Assembly (NCBI GenBank): GCA_964459845.1
Contig: CAYWOC010000043.1
Location: 1-13,746, forward strand
Length of the DNA stretch: 13,746 nt
Origin: CALZFJ01 sp964459845
GTDB lineage: Bacteria; Bacteroidota; Bacteroidia; Bacteroidales; Muribaculaceae
Direction of reading: 5' to 3'
Under the pieces are notes generated by a model. It saw nothing but the letters and a program-made list of their open reading frames with translations. It was not told the origin of the DNA and did not search any database. A program made the translations under genes and the position numbers. Of this stretch, positions 6,656 through 13,746 are shown one piece after another (the first letter of the stretch is position 1; each line of letters begins with the position of its first letter).

Positions 6656-7210
6656 ATGGAAAATAGCAAAAATGGAGAGATAGGCAACTTGGAGCATGAG
6701 ATTCGGCAGGATTTACAGCAATACTTGCTGTCGATAGGCGAGGTGGACGAGCGTCTGCCCGAGGCTCCTGATATAGAGGAGCTGTGGAGCAAGATAGGCG
6801 AGAGCTACCTGCCCGACGGCATAAGGGAATTTAATGATTACCCCACGGCATCGATAGGATGGATGATGTTTGTGGGTATGGCTTTGGCAAAATATTGGGA
6901 CACCGATTGGCCGTTGTATAGCAAGGTCGAAGACCTGTACAAATATCTTCGCGATCAGCGTGGCTTCGACAATATGGATGAATATATATGCGACACCGTG
7001 CTGCTGCTAAATGCCGATGAGCATGAGAGGCTGAATAAAATCGTTGGCGAGTGTGCTGCCCGCACCTATGCCCGGATTTGCCGCCTGCACATAGAGCCGG
7101 GTTCGCAAGATGCATATCGCGCATATATAGCAGCCATTCACCAGATGTATCTTATGGGAATGTGCATTGAGCTGAGAAGGCTCGGCTATCACATGGTGAA
7201 GATGGGCTGA
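6656..7210 (+). CDS. Uncharacterised 184-residue helical protein
   Basis: I do not recognise this protein. It has no signal peptide or clear membrane span; the most hydrophobic stretch is around GWMMFVGMALAKYW (68-81). The first 50 residues are acidic and helical. The C-terminal half (about 120-182) is also helical and rich in Tyr, Arg, Met and Cys (CAARTYARICRLH, then MYLMGMCIELRRLGYHM), with no obvious catalytic motif. Base composition returns to that of the host, unlike the endonuclease gene 59 nt upstream. No TAnnTTTG promoter is visible in that 59-nt gap. A start at 6656 is chosen because the other nearby ATGs (6621, 6651) are in a different frame that stops early. Lnb follows 52 nt downstream, so this gene probably belongs to the lnb operon. 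Confidence 0.8.
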   Translation: MENSKNGEIGNLEHEIRQDLQQYLLSIGEVDERLPEAPDIEELWSKIGESYLPDGIREFNDYPTASIGWMMFVGMALAKYWDTDWPLYSKVEDLYKYLRDQRGFDNMDEYICDTVLLLNADEHERLNKIVGECAARTYARICRLHIEPGSQDAYRAYIAAIHQMYLMGMCIELRRLGYHMVKMG

Positions 7211-7250
7211 CGGCATGCATGATGACGCAAGGTCAAGAGTTTTTTGAAAA

Positions 7251-7256
7251 AAGGAG
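7251..7256 (+). promoter_or_regulatory. Strong Shine-Dalgarno sequence of lnb
   Basis: AAGGAG lies 6 nt before the ATG at 7263, near-ideal spacing. Such sites are uncommon in Bacteroidota, where starts usually lack them, and I see none of this quality before the other genes here. It fixes the start at 7263 rather than the next ATG at 7266. Confidence 0.6.
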
Positions 7257-7262
7257 AAGATT

Positions 7263-8486
7263 ATGATGAGAATGATAAGGCTATTGGTGGTTGCTGCCGC
7301 TTTATGTTGTGTGCTTGTAGCCAAAGGGCAAACTGCTGCGGCAATGGATACAGCAACGGCTGATGGCGGTGACAGCAACATACGCATAAGCTTGATTACC
7401 TGTTATCCCGGCAGTGAGATTTATGAGCTGTATGGACACACTGAATTGCGAGTAAGCACGCCTGAAAGTGATGTAGTGTATAATTATGGAGTGTTTGACT
7501 TCAACACGCCGAATTTCACCTACCGTTTCGTGAAGGGCGATGCCGATTATATGGTGCAAGGTTTCCCTGCGAGATATGTGGGATATGGCAATGCCGGGCG
7601 GAAGATGGTGGAGCAGGTGCTGAACCTTACTCCATCGGCAGCTCTCGCCATAAAGAACGCACTTGAAAAGAACGCACTGCCCGAGAACTGCAAGTATAGA
7701 TACAATTATGTACTTGACAACTGTGCGACACGCCCTCGCGACATAGTGGAGCAAGCCGTGGGATGCACGTTGCGCTATGTCGATATGCCGGAAGAGATGA
7801 CATTCCGCGAAGAGATGCACCGCTACAACAAGAATTATGCGTGGCAGCAATTCGGCATAGACCTTGCGCTCGGCTCGGGACTGGATTATGAGCTTGATTA
7901 CCGCGAGGAGATGTTTGTGCCTATGGTGCTGATGGAGGCGTTCGACAGTGCCACCTATGAACTCGGCGGCAAGCGTGTGCCGCTTGTGGAATACTCGCAG
8001 GTAATCAATCCTGGCAGCGACTATGGGGCGATTCTGCCGCCTACTCCGTGGTATGCCACTCCTATGGCATTGGCAATAGTGCTGCTGCTGCTCGTGGCTG
8101 CGTTCAGCGTGCGCGATTATAAACGAGGAAAAGTGGGCAGATGGCTTGACTGCGTGCTGTTTATGACTTATGGGCTGCTCGGCTGTCTGATATTTTTCCT
8201 GATATTCGAATCGGCGCATGAAGCCACATCACCCAACTATAACGCACTGTGGCTGCATCCGTTTTATATCGTGCCTGCAATATTAATGTGGATAAAATCT
8301 TGCAGAAAGATGGTTTATTTCAGCCATTTTCTTATCTTTGCAGTCGTTTTATTGACTTTAGTATTCTGGTGGGCACTGCCACAGACGGCAAATGCCGCAT
8401 TCTTCCCACTTATGGCACTGCCGGCGATACGTTCACTAAGTTATATATTGATAAATCGTAGATGCGAAAAAAAGGCAACAACATAA
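7263..8486 (+). CDS. lnb: DUF4105 membrane protein, lipoprotein N-acyltransferase Lnb
   Basis: A 407-residue membrane protein with an N-terminal hydrophobic signal (about 5-22), a periplasmic DUF4105 domain (about 38-250), and four or five C-terminal transmembrane segments (about 263-283, 295-315, 330-346, 350-372, 377-397). From memory, DUF4105 proteins of this shape include Lnb of Bacteroides, which adds the third acyl chain to the N-terminal cysteine of lipoproteins in place of Lnt. The fold is papain/NlpC-like, and the likely catalytic pair here is His59 in ELYGHTELR and Cys154 in LDNCATRPRD, both in well-defined motifs. I assign the symbol by family and architecture, not by alignment. 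The gene follows the 184-aa gene by 52 nt, and its last 25 nt overlap the next gene, which suggests coupled translation. An alternative is a DUF4105 paralogue with a different acyl or peptide substrate. Confidence 0.8.
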   Translation: MMRMIRLLVVAAALCCVLVAKGQTAAAMDTATADGGDSNIRISLITCYPGSEIYELYGHTELRVSTPESDVVYNYGVFDFNTPNFTYRFVKGDADYMVQGFPARYVGYGNAGRKMVEQVLNLTPSAALAIKNALEKNALPENCKYRYNYVLDNCATRPRDIVEQAVGCTLRYVDMPEEMTFREEMHRYNKNYAWQQFGIDLALGSGLDYELDYREEMFVPMVLMEAFDSATYELGGKRVPLVEYSQVINPGSDYGAILPPTPWYATPMALAIVLLLLVAAFSVRDYKRGKVGRWLDCVLFMTYGLLGCLIFFLIFESAHEATSPNYNALWLHPFYIVPAILMWIKSCRKMVYFSHFLIFAVVLLTLVFWWALPQTANAAFFPLMALPAIRSLSYILINRRCEKKATT

Positions 8487-10078
8487 AAAATGTGGTTCTG
8501 CTTGTGGCTGCTATGACGGTGGCTGCATCGGCACTGGCACAGGCACCAGCACCAGTTGATGGTGTCCGCCAGCAGCTTGTCGTGACTATTGTTGTCGATC
8601 AGTTGCGCAGCGACTATCTCGACCTGCTCCGCAGCAGGTTCAGCAGCGGCGGCTTCAACCGCCTGATGCGCGATGCCGCATACATCGAGAACGTGCATTT
8701 CGACATACCGAATGCCGACATAGCCAACACCACGGCAATGATATTCACCGGAGCATATCCGAATGTGAACGGCATACCGGCTGCATCGGTCTATAACACA
8801 AAGACCCATAGACAGGAATTTGTGCTGAATGATCCAGCCAAAATAGGCAATTTCACAAGTGAGACCTATTCGCCGGCTGCACTGAAAGTATCAACGATAG
8901 CCGATGAGCTTCGCATCGACAATGAACTCGGCTCGGTACACTCGATAGCGGGCGACGCGCAGCAGGCTATCATAATGGCGGGACATGCAGCCAACAGCGC
9001 ATTTTGGATTAGCGATTTGACGGGCAACTGGGCATCATCCACATATTATAAACTCGTGCCGCCAACAATCTCGGCACGCAACTACAACATGGCGTTGCCG
9101 TCGCGTCTCGACACTATGTCGTGGAAGCCGAGTCTTCCGCTCGAAAGCTACTACGACCTGCCGTCATACAAGAAATACTATCCGTTCCGTTACACATATC
9201 CTGCGTCGAACCGCGACCGTTACCGCAACTTCAAGAAGAGTGCGCTTGCCAACGAGGAGATTACGCAGGTGGCGATGGACTACTTGAAGACATTGGCATT
9301 GGGCAAGCATAGCGGATGCACCGACATGCTGAATATCGGTTATACGGTGGCTCCATATAAGCATGGCACTGATGAGGATTGCCGAGTGGAGCTGCAAGAT
9401 ACCTATCTGCGTCTCGACGGGCAACTGTCGCGCTTGTTTGCGGCAATAGATGGCAGCGTTGGCTTGAATAACACGCTCGTGGTGCTTACATCGACAGGAT
9501 ATTTCGACGACAACAGCGTAGCCGACGACAAATACAACATACCGACAGGAGAATTTTATCCAGAACGTGCCAAGTCGCTCCTCAACATGTATCTTATGGC
9601 GATATATGGCAACGGCAACTGGATTGACGCATATTATAACAAATCCATCTTTCTCAATCGCCAGCTTATCAAGGAGAAAAATCTCAACTTGAGCGAGGTG
9701 AGGGCTAAGTCAAGCGAGTTTCTGCGTCAGATGAGCGGGGTGACTGCGGCTTATTCCCTTGAGGAGATTCTGAACAACCCAGCCAGTGAAGAGGTGCAGA
9801 GGCAGCACCGCGCTATGGTTCCCTCGCTTGGCGGAGATGTGACAATCGAGATAAATCCCGGATGGAAAATAATGGAGAACGGCGGCGGCAAGCAGAAGCA
9901 AGTGCGTGTGGTGCGAGACAATGCCGTGTGCGCTCCTGCATTCATCATGGCATCTAATGTGGTTCCGCAAAAGATTTCGGCACCCGTGGAGGCGACAATT
10001 CTGACACCGACAGTGGCACGCATTCTGCGTGTTCGCTCACCCAATGCCGCAAGAGAACTTCCGCTTTCACTTAAATGA
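8462..10078 (+). CDS. Exported alkaline-phosphatase-fold protein, PafA-like, probably inactive
   Basis: A 538-residue protein with a signal peptide (MRKKG, hydrophobic 10-25, cleavage near ALA-Q at 27), so periplasmic. The fold resembles PafA-type alkaline phosphatases and type I phosphodiesterases: VVDQLRSDYL with Asp46, IFTGAYPNVNGI (94-105), MAGHAANSAFW (172-182), ELQDTYLRLD (310-319) and LVVLTS (339-344). Most active-site residues known from PafA appear replaced. The nucleophile Thr region reads ADIANTTAM (85-93) with no PGHAS, the K-x-R before AGH is absent (GDAQQ), the D-x3-H metal site is missing (NIGYTVAPY), the TADHG metal motif reads TSTGY (343-347), and no late THG histidine is seen. 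Only Asp46 survives. This suggests a pseudo-enzyme or a much altered chemistry, by eye and without an alignment. It overlaps lnb by 25 nt and lies upstream of secA. Confidence 0.82.
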   Translation: MRKKGNNIKNVVLLVAAMTVAASALAQAPAPVDGVRQQLVVTIVVDQLRSDYLDLLRSRFSSGGFNRLMRDAAYIENVHFDIPNADIANTTAMIFTGAYPNVNGIPAASVYNTKTHRQEFVLNDPAKIGNFTSETYSPAALKVSTIADELRIDNELGSVHSIAGDAQQAIIMAGHAANSAFWISDLTGNWASSTYYKLVPPTISARNYNMALPSRLDTMSWKPSLPLESYYDLPSYKKYYPFRYTYPASNRDRYRNFKKSALANEEITQVAMDYLKTLALGKHSGCTDMLNIGYTVAPYKHGTDEDCRVELQDTYLRLDGQLSRLFAAIDGSVGLNNTLVVLTSTGYFDDNSVADDKYNIPTGEFYPERAKSLLNMYLMAIYGNGNWIDAYYNKSIFLNRQLIKEKNLNLSEVRAKSSEFLRQMSGVTAAYSLEEILNNPASEEVQRQHRAMVPSLGGDVTIEINPGWKIMENGGGKQKQVRVVRDNAVCAPAFIMASNVVPQKISAPVEATILTPTVARILRVRSPNAARELPLSLK

Positions 10079-10095
10079 TTGAGTGAAAAGTGGAA
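10059..10095 (+). terminator. Imperfect hairpin over the stop codon, possible terminator
   Basis: Bases 10059-10073 pair with 10080-10095 over 15 positions, with two G-T wobbles and one bulged A, around a 6-nt loop containing the TGA stop at 10076-10078. No U-tract follows, so it may be a weak or non-canonical terminator, or a transcript 3'-end stabiliser separating the lnb operon from secA. Confidence 0.4.
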
Positions 10096-10132
10096 ACCTG
10101 TGCCAGCGTAAGGCAAAAATCACGACAAATAC

Positions 10133-10163
10133 TTTGTACTTAGCGATGTTGGCATTATCTTTG
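10133..10163 (+). promoter_or_regulatory. Promoter of secA
   Basis: TTTG at 10133-10136, a 19-nt spacer and TATCTTTG at 10156-10163 match the Bacteroidota consensus. Transcription should begin near 10170, leaving an A+T-rich leader of about 70 nt before the ATG at 10239. No arrest-peptide gene of the SecM kind is visible upstream. Confidence 0.75.
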
Positions 10164-10238
10164 TAGATATAAAATTATATTTATTCAATTTGTGGCATAA
10201 CGCCTAATAACTAAGAAAATAATAAAAACAACATATAT

Positions 10239-13200
10239 ATGGGATTTAATGATTTTATAAAATCGCTATTTGGCGACAAATCTCGTAGAGACCTGAAGAA
10301 GATTATGCCTATCGTGGCACAAATCAAGGCTGTGTATCCCGAAATCGAGAAGTTGTCGAACGATGAGCTGCGTGCTAAAATAGATGCAGTGCGTGCCGAG
10401 TTGAAAGAGTGCGTCGCACCTCAGAACGCAAAGATTGCAGAGCTGAAGCAGCAAGTGGAAACCCTCGAATATGAGGAACGCGAGCCGGTGTGGGAGCAAA
10501 TCGACAAGCTGGAGAAAGAAGTGCTTGACGAGCTTGAGAAGAAGCTCGACGAGGTGCTTCCAGTAGTGTTTGCCGTAGTGAAAGACACTGCTCGCCGTTT
10601 TGCGCAAAACGAGACGATAGAAGTGACAGCCACTCAATTCGACCGCGACCTTGCAGCCAAAGGCAAAGACTTCATAGAGATTGACGGTGACAAAGCCATA
10701 TATCACAACCACTGGAAAGCCGGCGGAAACGACATGAAGTGGGATATGATACACTATGACGTACAGCTCATTGGTGGTATCGTACTTCACAAAGGTAAGA
10801 TTGCAGAGATGGCAACTGGTGAAGGTAAGACACTTGTGGCTACATTGCCAGTGTTCCTGAATGCTTTGACTGGGAATGGCGTGCACGTTGTCACTGTGAA
10901 CGATTATTTGGCAAAACGTGACTCGGAATGGATGGGACCGCTATATATGTTCCATGGAATTTCGGTGGATTGCATCGACAAGACGCAGCCAAACACCCCA
11001 GAACGCCGTGCGGCATACAACTGCGACATCACATTCGGTACGAACAACGAATTCGGCTTCGACTATTTGCGCGACAATATGGCTACTTCGCCCGAGGAAC
11101 TCGTGCAACGCAAGCATAACTACGCTATCGTCGATGAGGTCGATTCAGTGCTTATCGATGATGCGCGTACTCCATTGATTATCTCAGGTCCTGTGCCTAA
11201 GGGCGACGACCAGATGTTCATGGAATACAAGAGCAATGTGGAGCGTGTGGTGAATGCTCAGAAGAAGCTTGTCACTGAGCTGCTCGCACAGGCCAAGACC
11301 ATGATGGCGAGCAACGACTCGGAAAAGGTGAAAGAGGGTTCGCTTCTGCTGTATCGCGCATTCAAGGGACTCCCAAAGAACGGCGCGCTCATCAAGTTCT
11401 TGAGCCAGGAGGGCGTGAAGCCTACGATGCTAAAGACCGAGGCATATTATATGCAGGACAACAGCCGCGAGATGCACATCGTGACCGATCCCCTTTACTT
11501 CGTAATCGACGAGAAGAATAACAGTGTGGAACTGACAGATAAGGGTATAGATATACTTACTGGAACAACTTCCGATCCTAAATTCTTCGTTCTTCCAGAT
11601 ATTGCTGCAGAGCTGTCGGCTGTAGAGAATGAAAATATCACCGAGGAGGAGAAGCTTGCGAAGAAGGACGAGCTTATGCAGAACTATTCGGTGAAGGCTG
11701 AGCGTGTCCACACAGTGAACCAGCTTCTCAAAGCCTACACAATGTTCCAGAAAGATGTGGAATATATCGTCACCGAAGACGGCAAAGTCAAGATTGTGGA
11801 TGAGCAGACCGGACGTATCATGGAAGGTCGCCGATACAGCGACGGACTTCACCAAGCTATCGAAGCCAAAGAGGGCGTGAAGGTGGAGGCTGCAACACAG
11901 ACATTTGCCACTATCACACTTCAGAATTACTTCAGAATGTATCACAAGCTGTCGGGTATGACCGGTACAGCCGAGACCGAAGCTGGTGAGTTCTGGGATA
12001 TATATAAGCTCGATGTTGTCACCATTCCTACCAATAAGCCAGTGGCTCGTGTGGATATGGACGACCGTGTGTATAAAACAAAGAAAGAGAAATATAACGC
12101 TGTAATTGAAGAAATCGATAAGATGGTGAAGCTCGGACGACCAGTCTTGGTGGGCACAACATCGGTAGAGATTTCAGAATTGCTCAGCCGAATGCTGACC
12201 ATGCGCCACATACCGCACAATGTGCTGAATGCTAAGTATCACCAGCGTGAGGCAGAAATTGTGGCTCAGGCAGGACGCAAGGGAGTAGTGACTATCGCAA
12301 CCAATATGGCTGGTCGTGGTACGGATATAAAGCTGACACCAGAGGTGAAGGAAGCTGGAGGTCTTGCAATTATCGGTACTGAGCGTCACGAGTCACGCCG
12401 TGTGGATCGCCAGTTGCGTGGACGTGCCGGTCGTCAAGGCGACCCGGGAAGCTCAGTGTTCTACGTTTCATTCGAGGATCAGGTTACACGCCTGTTCGTG
12501 TCGGAGCGTGTGGTTAAGATGCTCGACCGTCTCGGACTTAAAGATGGCGAGATGATTGAGGCTCCTATGGTCACCAAGTCGATCGAGAACGCACAGAAGC
12601 GCGTGGAAGAGAACAACTTCGGTATCCGTAAGCACTTGCTCGAATATGATGACGTGATGAATGCGCAGCGTAATGTGATTTACACTCGCCGCCGCCATGC
12701 ATTGATGGGAGAGCGCATAGGCATCGACATCATGAATATGATATATGACTTGGTGGAAGACATCGTTGGCAACTTCGGTGCAGCCGAGGATTATCCTGAT
12801 TTCCGTATGAAGGTGTTCACGACATTCGCCATAGATATGCCTTTCACTGAAGAGGAGTACCATAAGATGGAGACAAGCGACATGGTTGAGTCTCTCTATA
12901 AGGCTTGTATCGCAGCCCTGCGCCGCAAGAGCGAGCGTATGGCAGAGGTGGCTATGCCAGTGTTCCGCAGCATAGTAGAGCAACACGGAGCCAAAGGGCT
13001 TGTGCGTGTGCCGATTACCGACGGAAAACGCGTGTTTGGCATCACTGTGGATGTGGAAGAGGCTTATAACAGCGAATGCAAGAACATCGCCAAAGCATGG
13101 CAGAAGGCAATTCTTCTTATGTCGATTGACGAGTCATGGAAAGAACAACTTCGTGAGCTCGATCAGTTGCGCCAGTCGGTACAGAATGCAAGCTATGAGC

Positions 13201-13601
13201 AGAAGGACCCTCTATTGATATATAAACTTGAGTCGTTCAACTTGTTCAAGACAATGCTTATCAACATGAACACCAAGGCAATATCAACACTGATGCGCGG
13301 ACAGATTCCAGTGCAGCAAGCACCCGACCAGCGAGAGGAAGAGGCACGCCGCCTTGAAGCTTCTCGTGCCGAGCAAGCACGCATTGACAGGGCAAGCCAA
13401 GAGTATCGCCGTCGCCAGCAAGCTCAATATACAGAGAGCCGCGAGGCATATCCTGGAGCTAAAGAGCAGCGCGAGGCTATGCAAGGCGGACAAGCAAAGA
13501 AGCCTACTCAGCCCATACATGTAGGACCGAAAGTGGGACGAAACGACCCATGTCCTTGCGGCAGTGGCAAGAAATACAAGGATTGCCACGGTAAAAACTG
13601 A
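10239..13601 (+). CDS. secA: Protein translocase motor ATPase SecA
   Basis: The cytoplasmic ATPase that drives preproteins through SecYEG. At 1120 residues it is longer than the roughly 900-residue E. coli protein; part of the excess is a charged, coiled-coil-like insertion near residues 55-110, as is usual in this phylum. Motor motifs are intact: Walker A ATGEGKT (192-198), TVNDYLAKRD (219-228), Walker B DEVD (299-302), AGRGTD (691-696), and QLRGRAGRQGD (725-735), the arginine-finger motif. The preprotein cross-linking domain follows the first nucleotide-binding part, and helical scaffold and wing regions occupy about 770-1020. A charged linker (about 1025-1090) leads to the zinc-binding tail DPCPCGSGKKYKDCHG with Cys1105, Cys1107, Cys1116 and His1117, which in other bacteria contacts SecB or ribosomes. 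The gene has its own promoter and a strong terminator, so it is probably transcribed alone as well as by read-through. Confidence 0.98.
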   Translation: MGFNDFIKSLFGDKSRRDLKKIMPIVAQIKAVYPEIEKLSNDELRAKIDAVRAELKECVAPQNAKIAELKQQVETLEYEEREPVWEQIDKLEKEVLDELEKKLDEVLPVVFAVVKDTARRFAQNETIEVTATQFDRDLAAKGKDFIEIDGDKAIYHNHWKAGGNDMKWDMIHYDVQLIGGIVLHKGKIAEMATGEGKTLVATLPVFLNALTGNGVHVVTVNDYLAKRDSEWMGPLYMFHGISVDCIDKTQPNTPERRAAYNCDITFGTNNEFGFDYLRDNMATSPEELVQRKHNYAIVDEVDSVLIDDARTPLIISGPVPKGDDQMFMEYKSNVERVVNAQKKLVTELLAQAKTMMASNDSEKVKEGSLLLYRAFKGLPKNGALIKFLSQEGVKPTMLKTEAYYMQDNSREMHIVTDPLYFVIDEKNNSVELTDKGIDILTGTTSDPKFFVLPDIAAELSAVENENITEEEKLAKKDELMQNYSVKAERVHTVNQLLKAYTMFQKDVEYIVTEDGKVKIVDEQTGRIMEGRRYSDGLHQAIEAKEGVKVEAATQTFATITLQNYFRMYHKLSGMTGTAETEAGEFWDIYKLDVVTIPTNKPVARVDMDDRVYKTKKEKYNAVIEEIDKMVKLGRPVLVGTTSVEISELLSRMLTMRHIPHNVLNAKYHQREAEIVAQAGRKGVVTIATNMAGRGTDIKLTPEVKEAGGLAIIGTERHESRRVDRQLRGRAGRQGDPGSSVFYVSFEDQVTRLFVSERVVKMLDRLGLKDGEMIEAPMVTKSIENAQKRVEENNFGIRKHLLEYDDVMNAQRNVIYTRRRHALMGERIGIDIMNMIYDLVEDIVGNFGAAEDYPDFRMKVFTTFAIDMPFTEEEYHKMETSDMVESLYKACIAALRRKSERMAEVAMPVFRSIVEQHGAKGLVRVPITDGKRVFGITVDVEEAYNSECKNIAKAWQKAILLMSIDESWKEQLRELDQLRQSVQNASYEQKDPLLIYKLESFNLFKTMLINMNTKAISTLMRGQIPVQQAPDQREEEARRLEASRAEQARIDRASQEYRRRQQAQYTESREAYPGAKEQREAMQGGQAKKPTQPIHVGPKVGRNDPCPCGSGKKYKDCHGKN

Positions 13602-13654
13602 TTTCACCCGATAATCCACAAATTCTAATTACAGAATTTAATTGAATCATAACT

Positions 13655-13697
13655 AAACATCCCGACAGCCGAATCTCGTCTGCCGGGATGTTTTTTT
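13655..13697 (+). terminator. Rho-independent terminator of secA
   Basis: A 14-bp stem (13655-13668 with 13680-13693) with a single A-C mismatch and core CATCCCG/CGGGATG encloses an 11-nt loop and runs into seven Ts (13691-13697). It lies about 54 nt after the secA stop. The remaining bases to 13746 show no gene start or promoter that I can support. Confidence 0.9.
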
Positions 13698-13746
13698 GTA
13701 AATTCCAAAACGAAGTGCACACTTTCGGTAAAAAAATATATGAAAA

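Noticed and set aside
7302..8219. Long open frame on the minus strand inside lnb
   Set aside because: It is fully antisense to a well-supported membrane protein, and its His- and Arg-rich composition is typical of a shadow frame.
1..13746. CRISPR array, tRNA, rRNA, transposase or integrase
   Set aside because: I found no regularly spaced repeats, cloverleaf-like sequences or recognisable mobile-element proteins on either strand.

Overview
The window looks like chromosome from a member of the order Bacteroidales (Bacteroidota). Four promoters match the distinctive Bacteroidota consensus (TTTG, 19-20 nt, TAnnTTTG). Most starts lack a Shine-Dalgarno sequence. The SecA is the long, insertion-bearing type with a C-terminal zinc motif, and DUF4301 and the DUF4105/Lnb family are typical of the group. 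Flanking genes sampled by eye are about half G+C, which would suit a Muribaculaceae- or Barnesiella-like gut lineage, but I cannot fix the genus.

Layout. Positions 1-235 hold a leader with a good promoter and an unexplained open frame on the minus strand. A plus-strand pair follows: a DUF4301 protein (236-1756) and an exported thioredoxin (1784-2236). It ends at a long hairpin (2255-2311) shared with a convergent S1-domain RNA-binding protein of the CvfB/YitL type (2336-3187, minus). Next comes a visibly A+T-rich block, 3502-6596: two paralogous DNA cytosine-5 methyltransferases of identical length and an HNH restriction endonuclease, joined by a 1-nt gap and an 8-nt overlap. This is a complete type II restriction-modification (R-M) operon with its own promoter (3410-3441). 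After it the composition returns to that of the host: an unrecognised 184-residue protein (6656-7210), the lipoprotein N-acyltransferase candidate Lnb (7263-8486), a PafA-like alkaline-phosphatase-fold protein that has lost nearly all the catalytic residues (8462-10078), and secA (10239-13601) with its own promoter and a strong terminator.

How the parts fit. The right-hand genes are an envelope/secretion neighbourhood: SecA drives export, and Lnb completes lipoprotein acylation after export. The role of the degenerate phosphatase is unknown, but its 25-nt overlap with lnb suggests coupled expression. The R-M operon looks like an acquired insert between the divergent cvfB promoter and the 184-aa/lnb operon. 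No Bacteroidota-type promoter is visible between the endonuclease and the 184-aa gene, so the R-M promoter may now also drive these envelope genes. Two C5 methyltransferases with one HNH nuclease suggest an asymmetric (type IIS-like) recognition site with one methylase per strand. This is inference.

The most notable points are the paired-methylase R-M operon and its position, the apparently catalytically dead phosphatase-fold protein coupled to lnb, and the unknown 184-aa gene beside it. I saw no tRNA, rRNA, CRISPR array, transposase or integrase.
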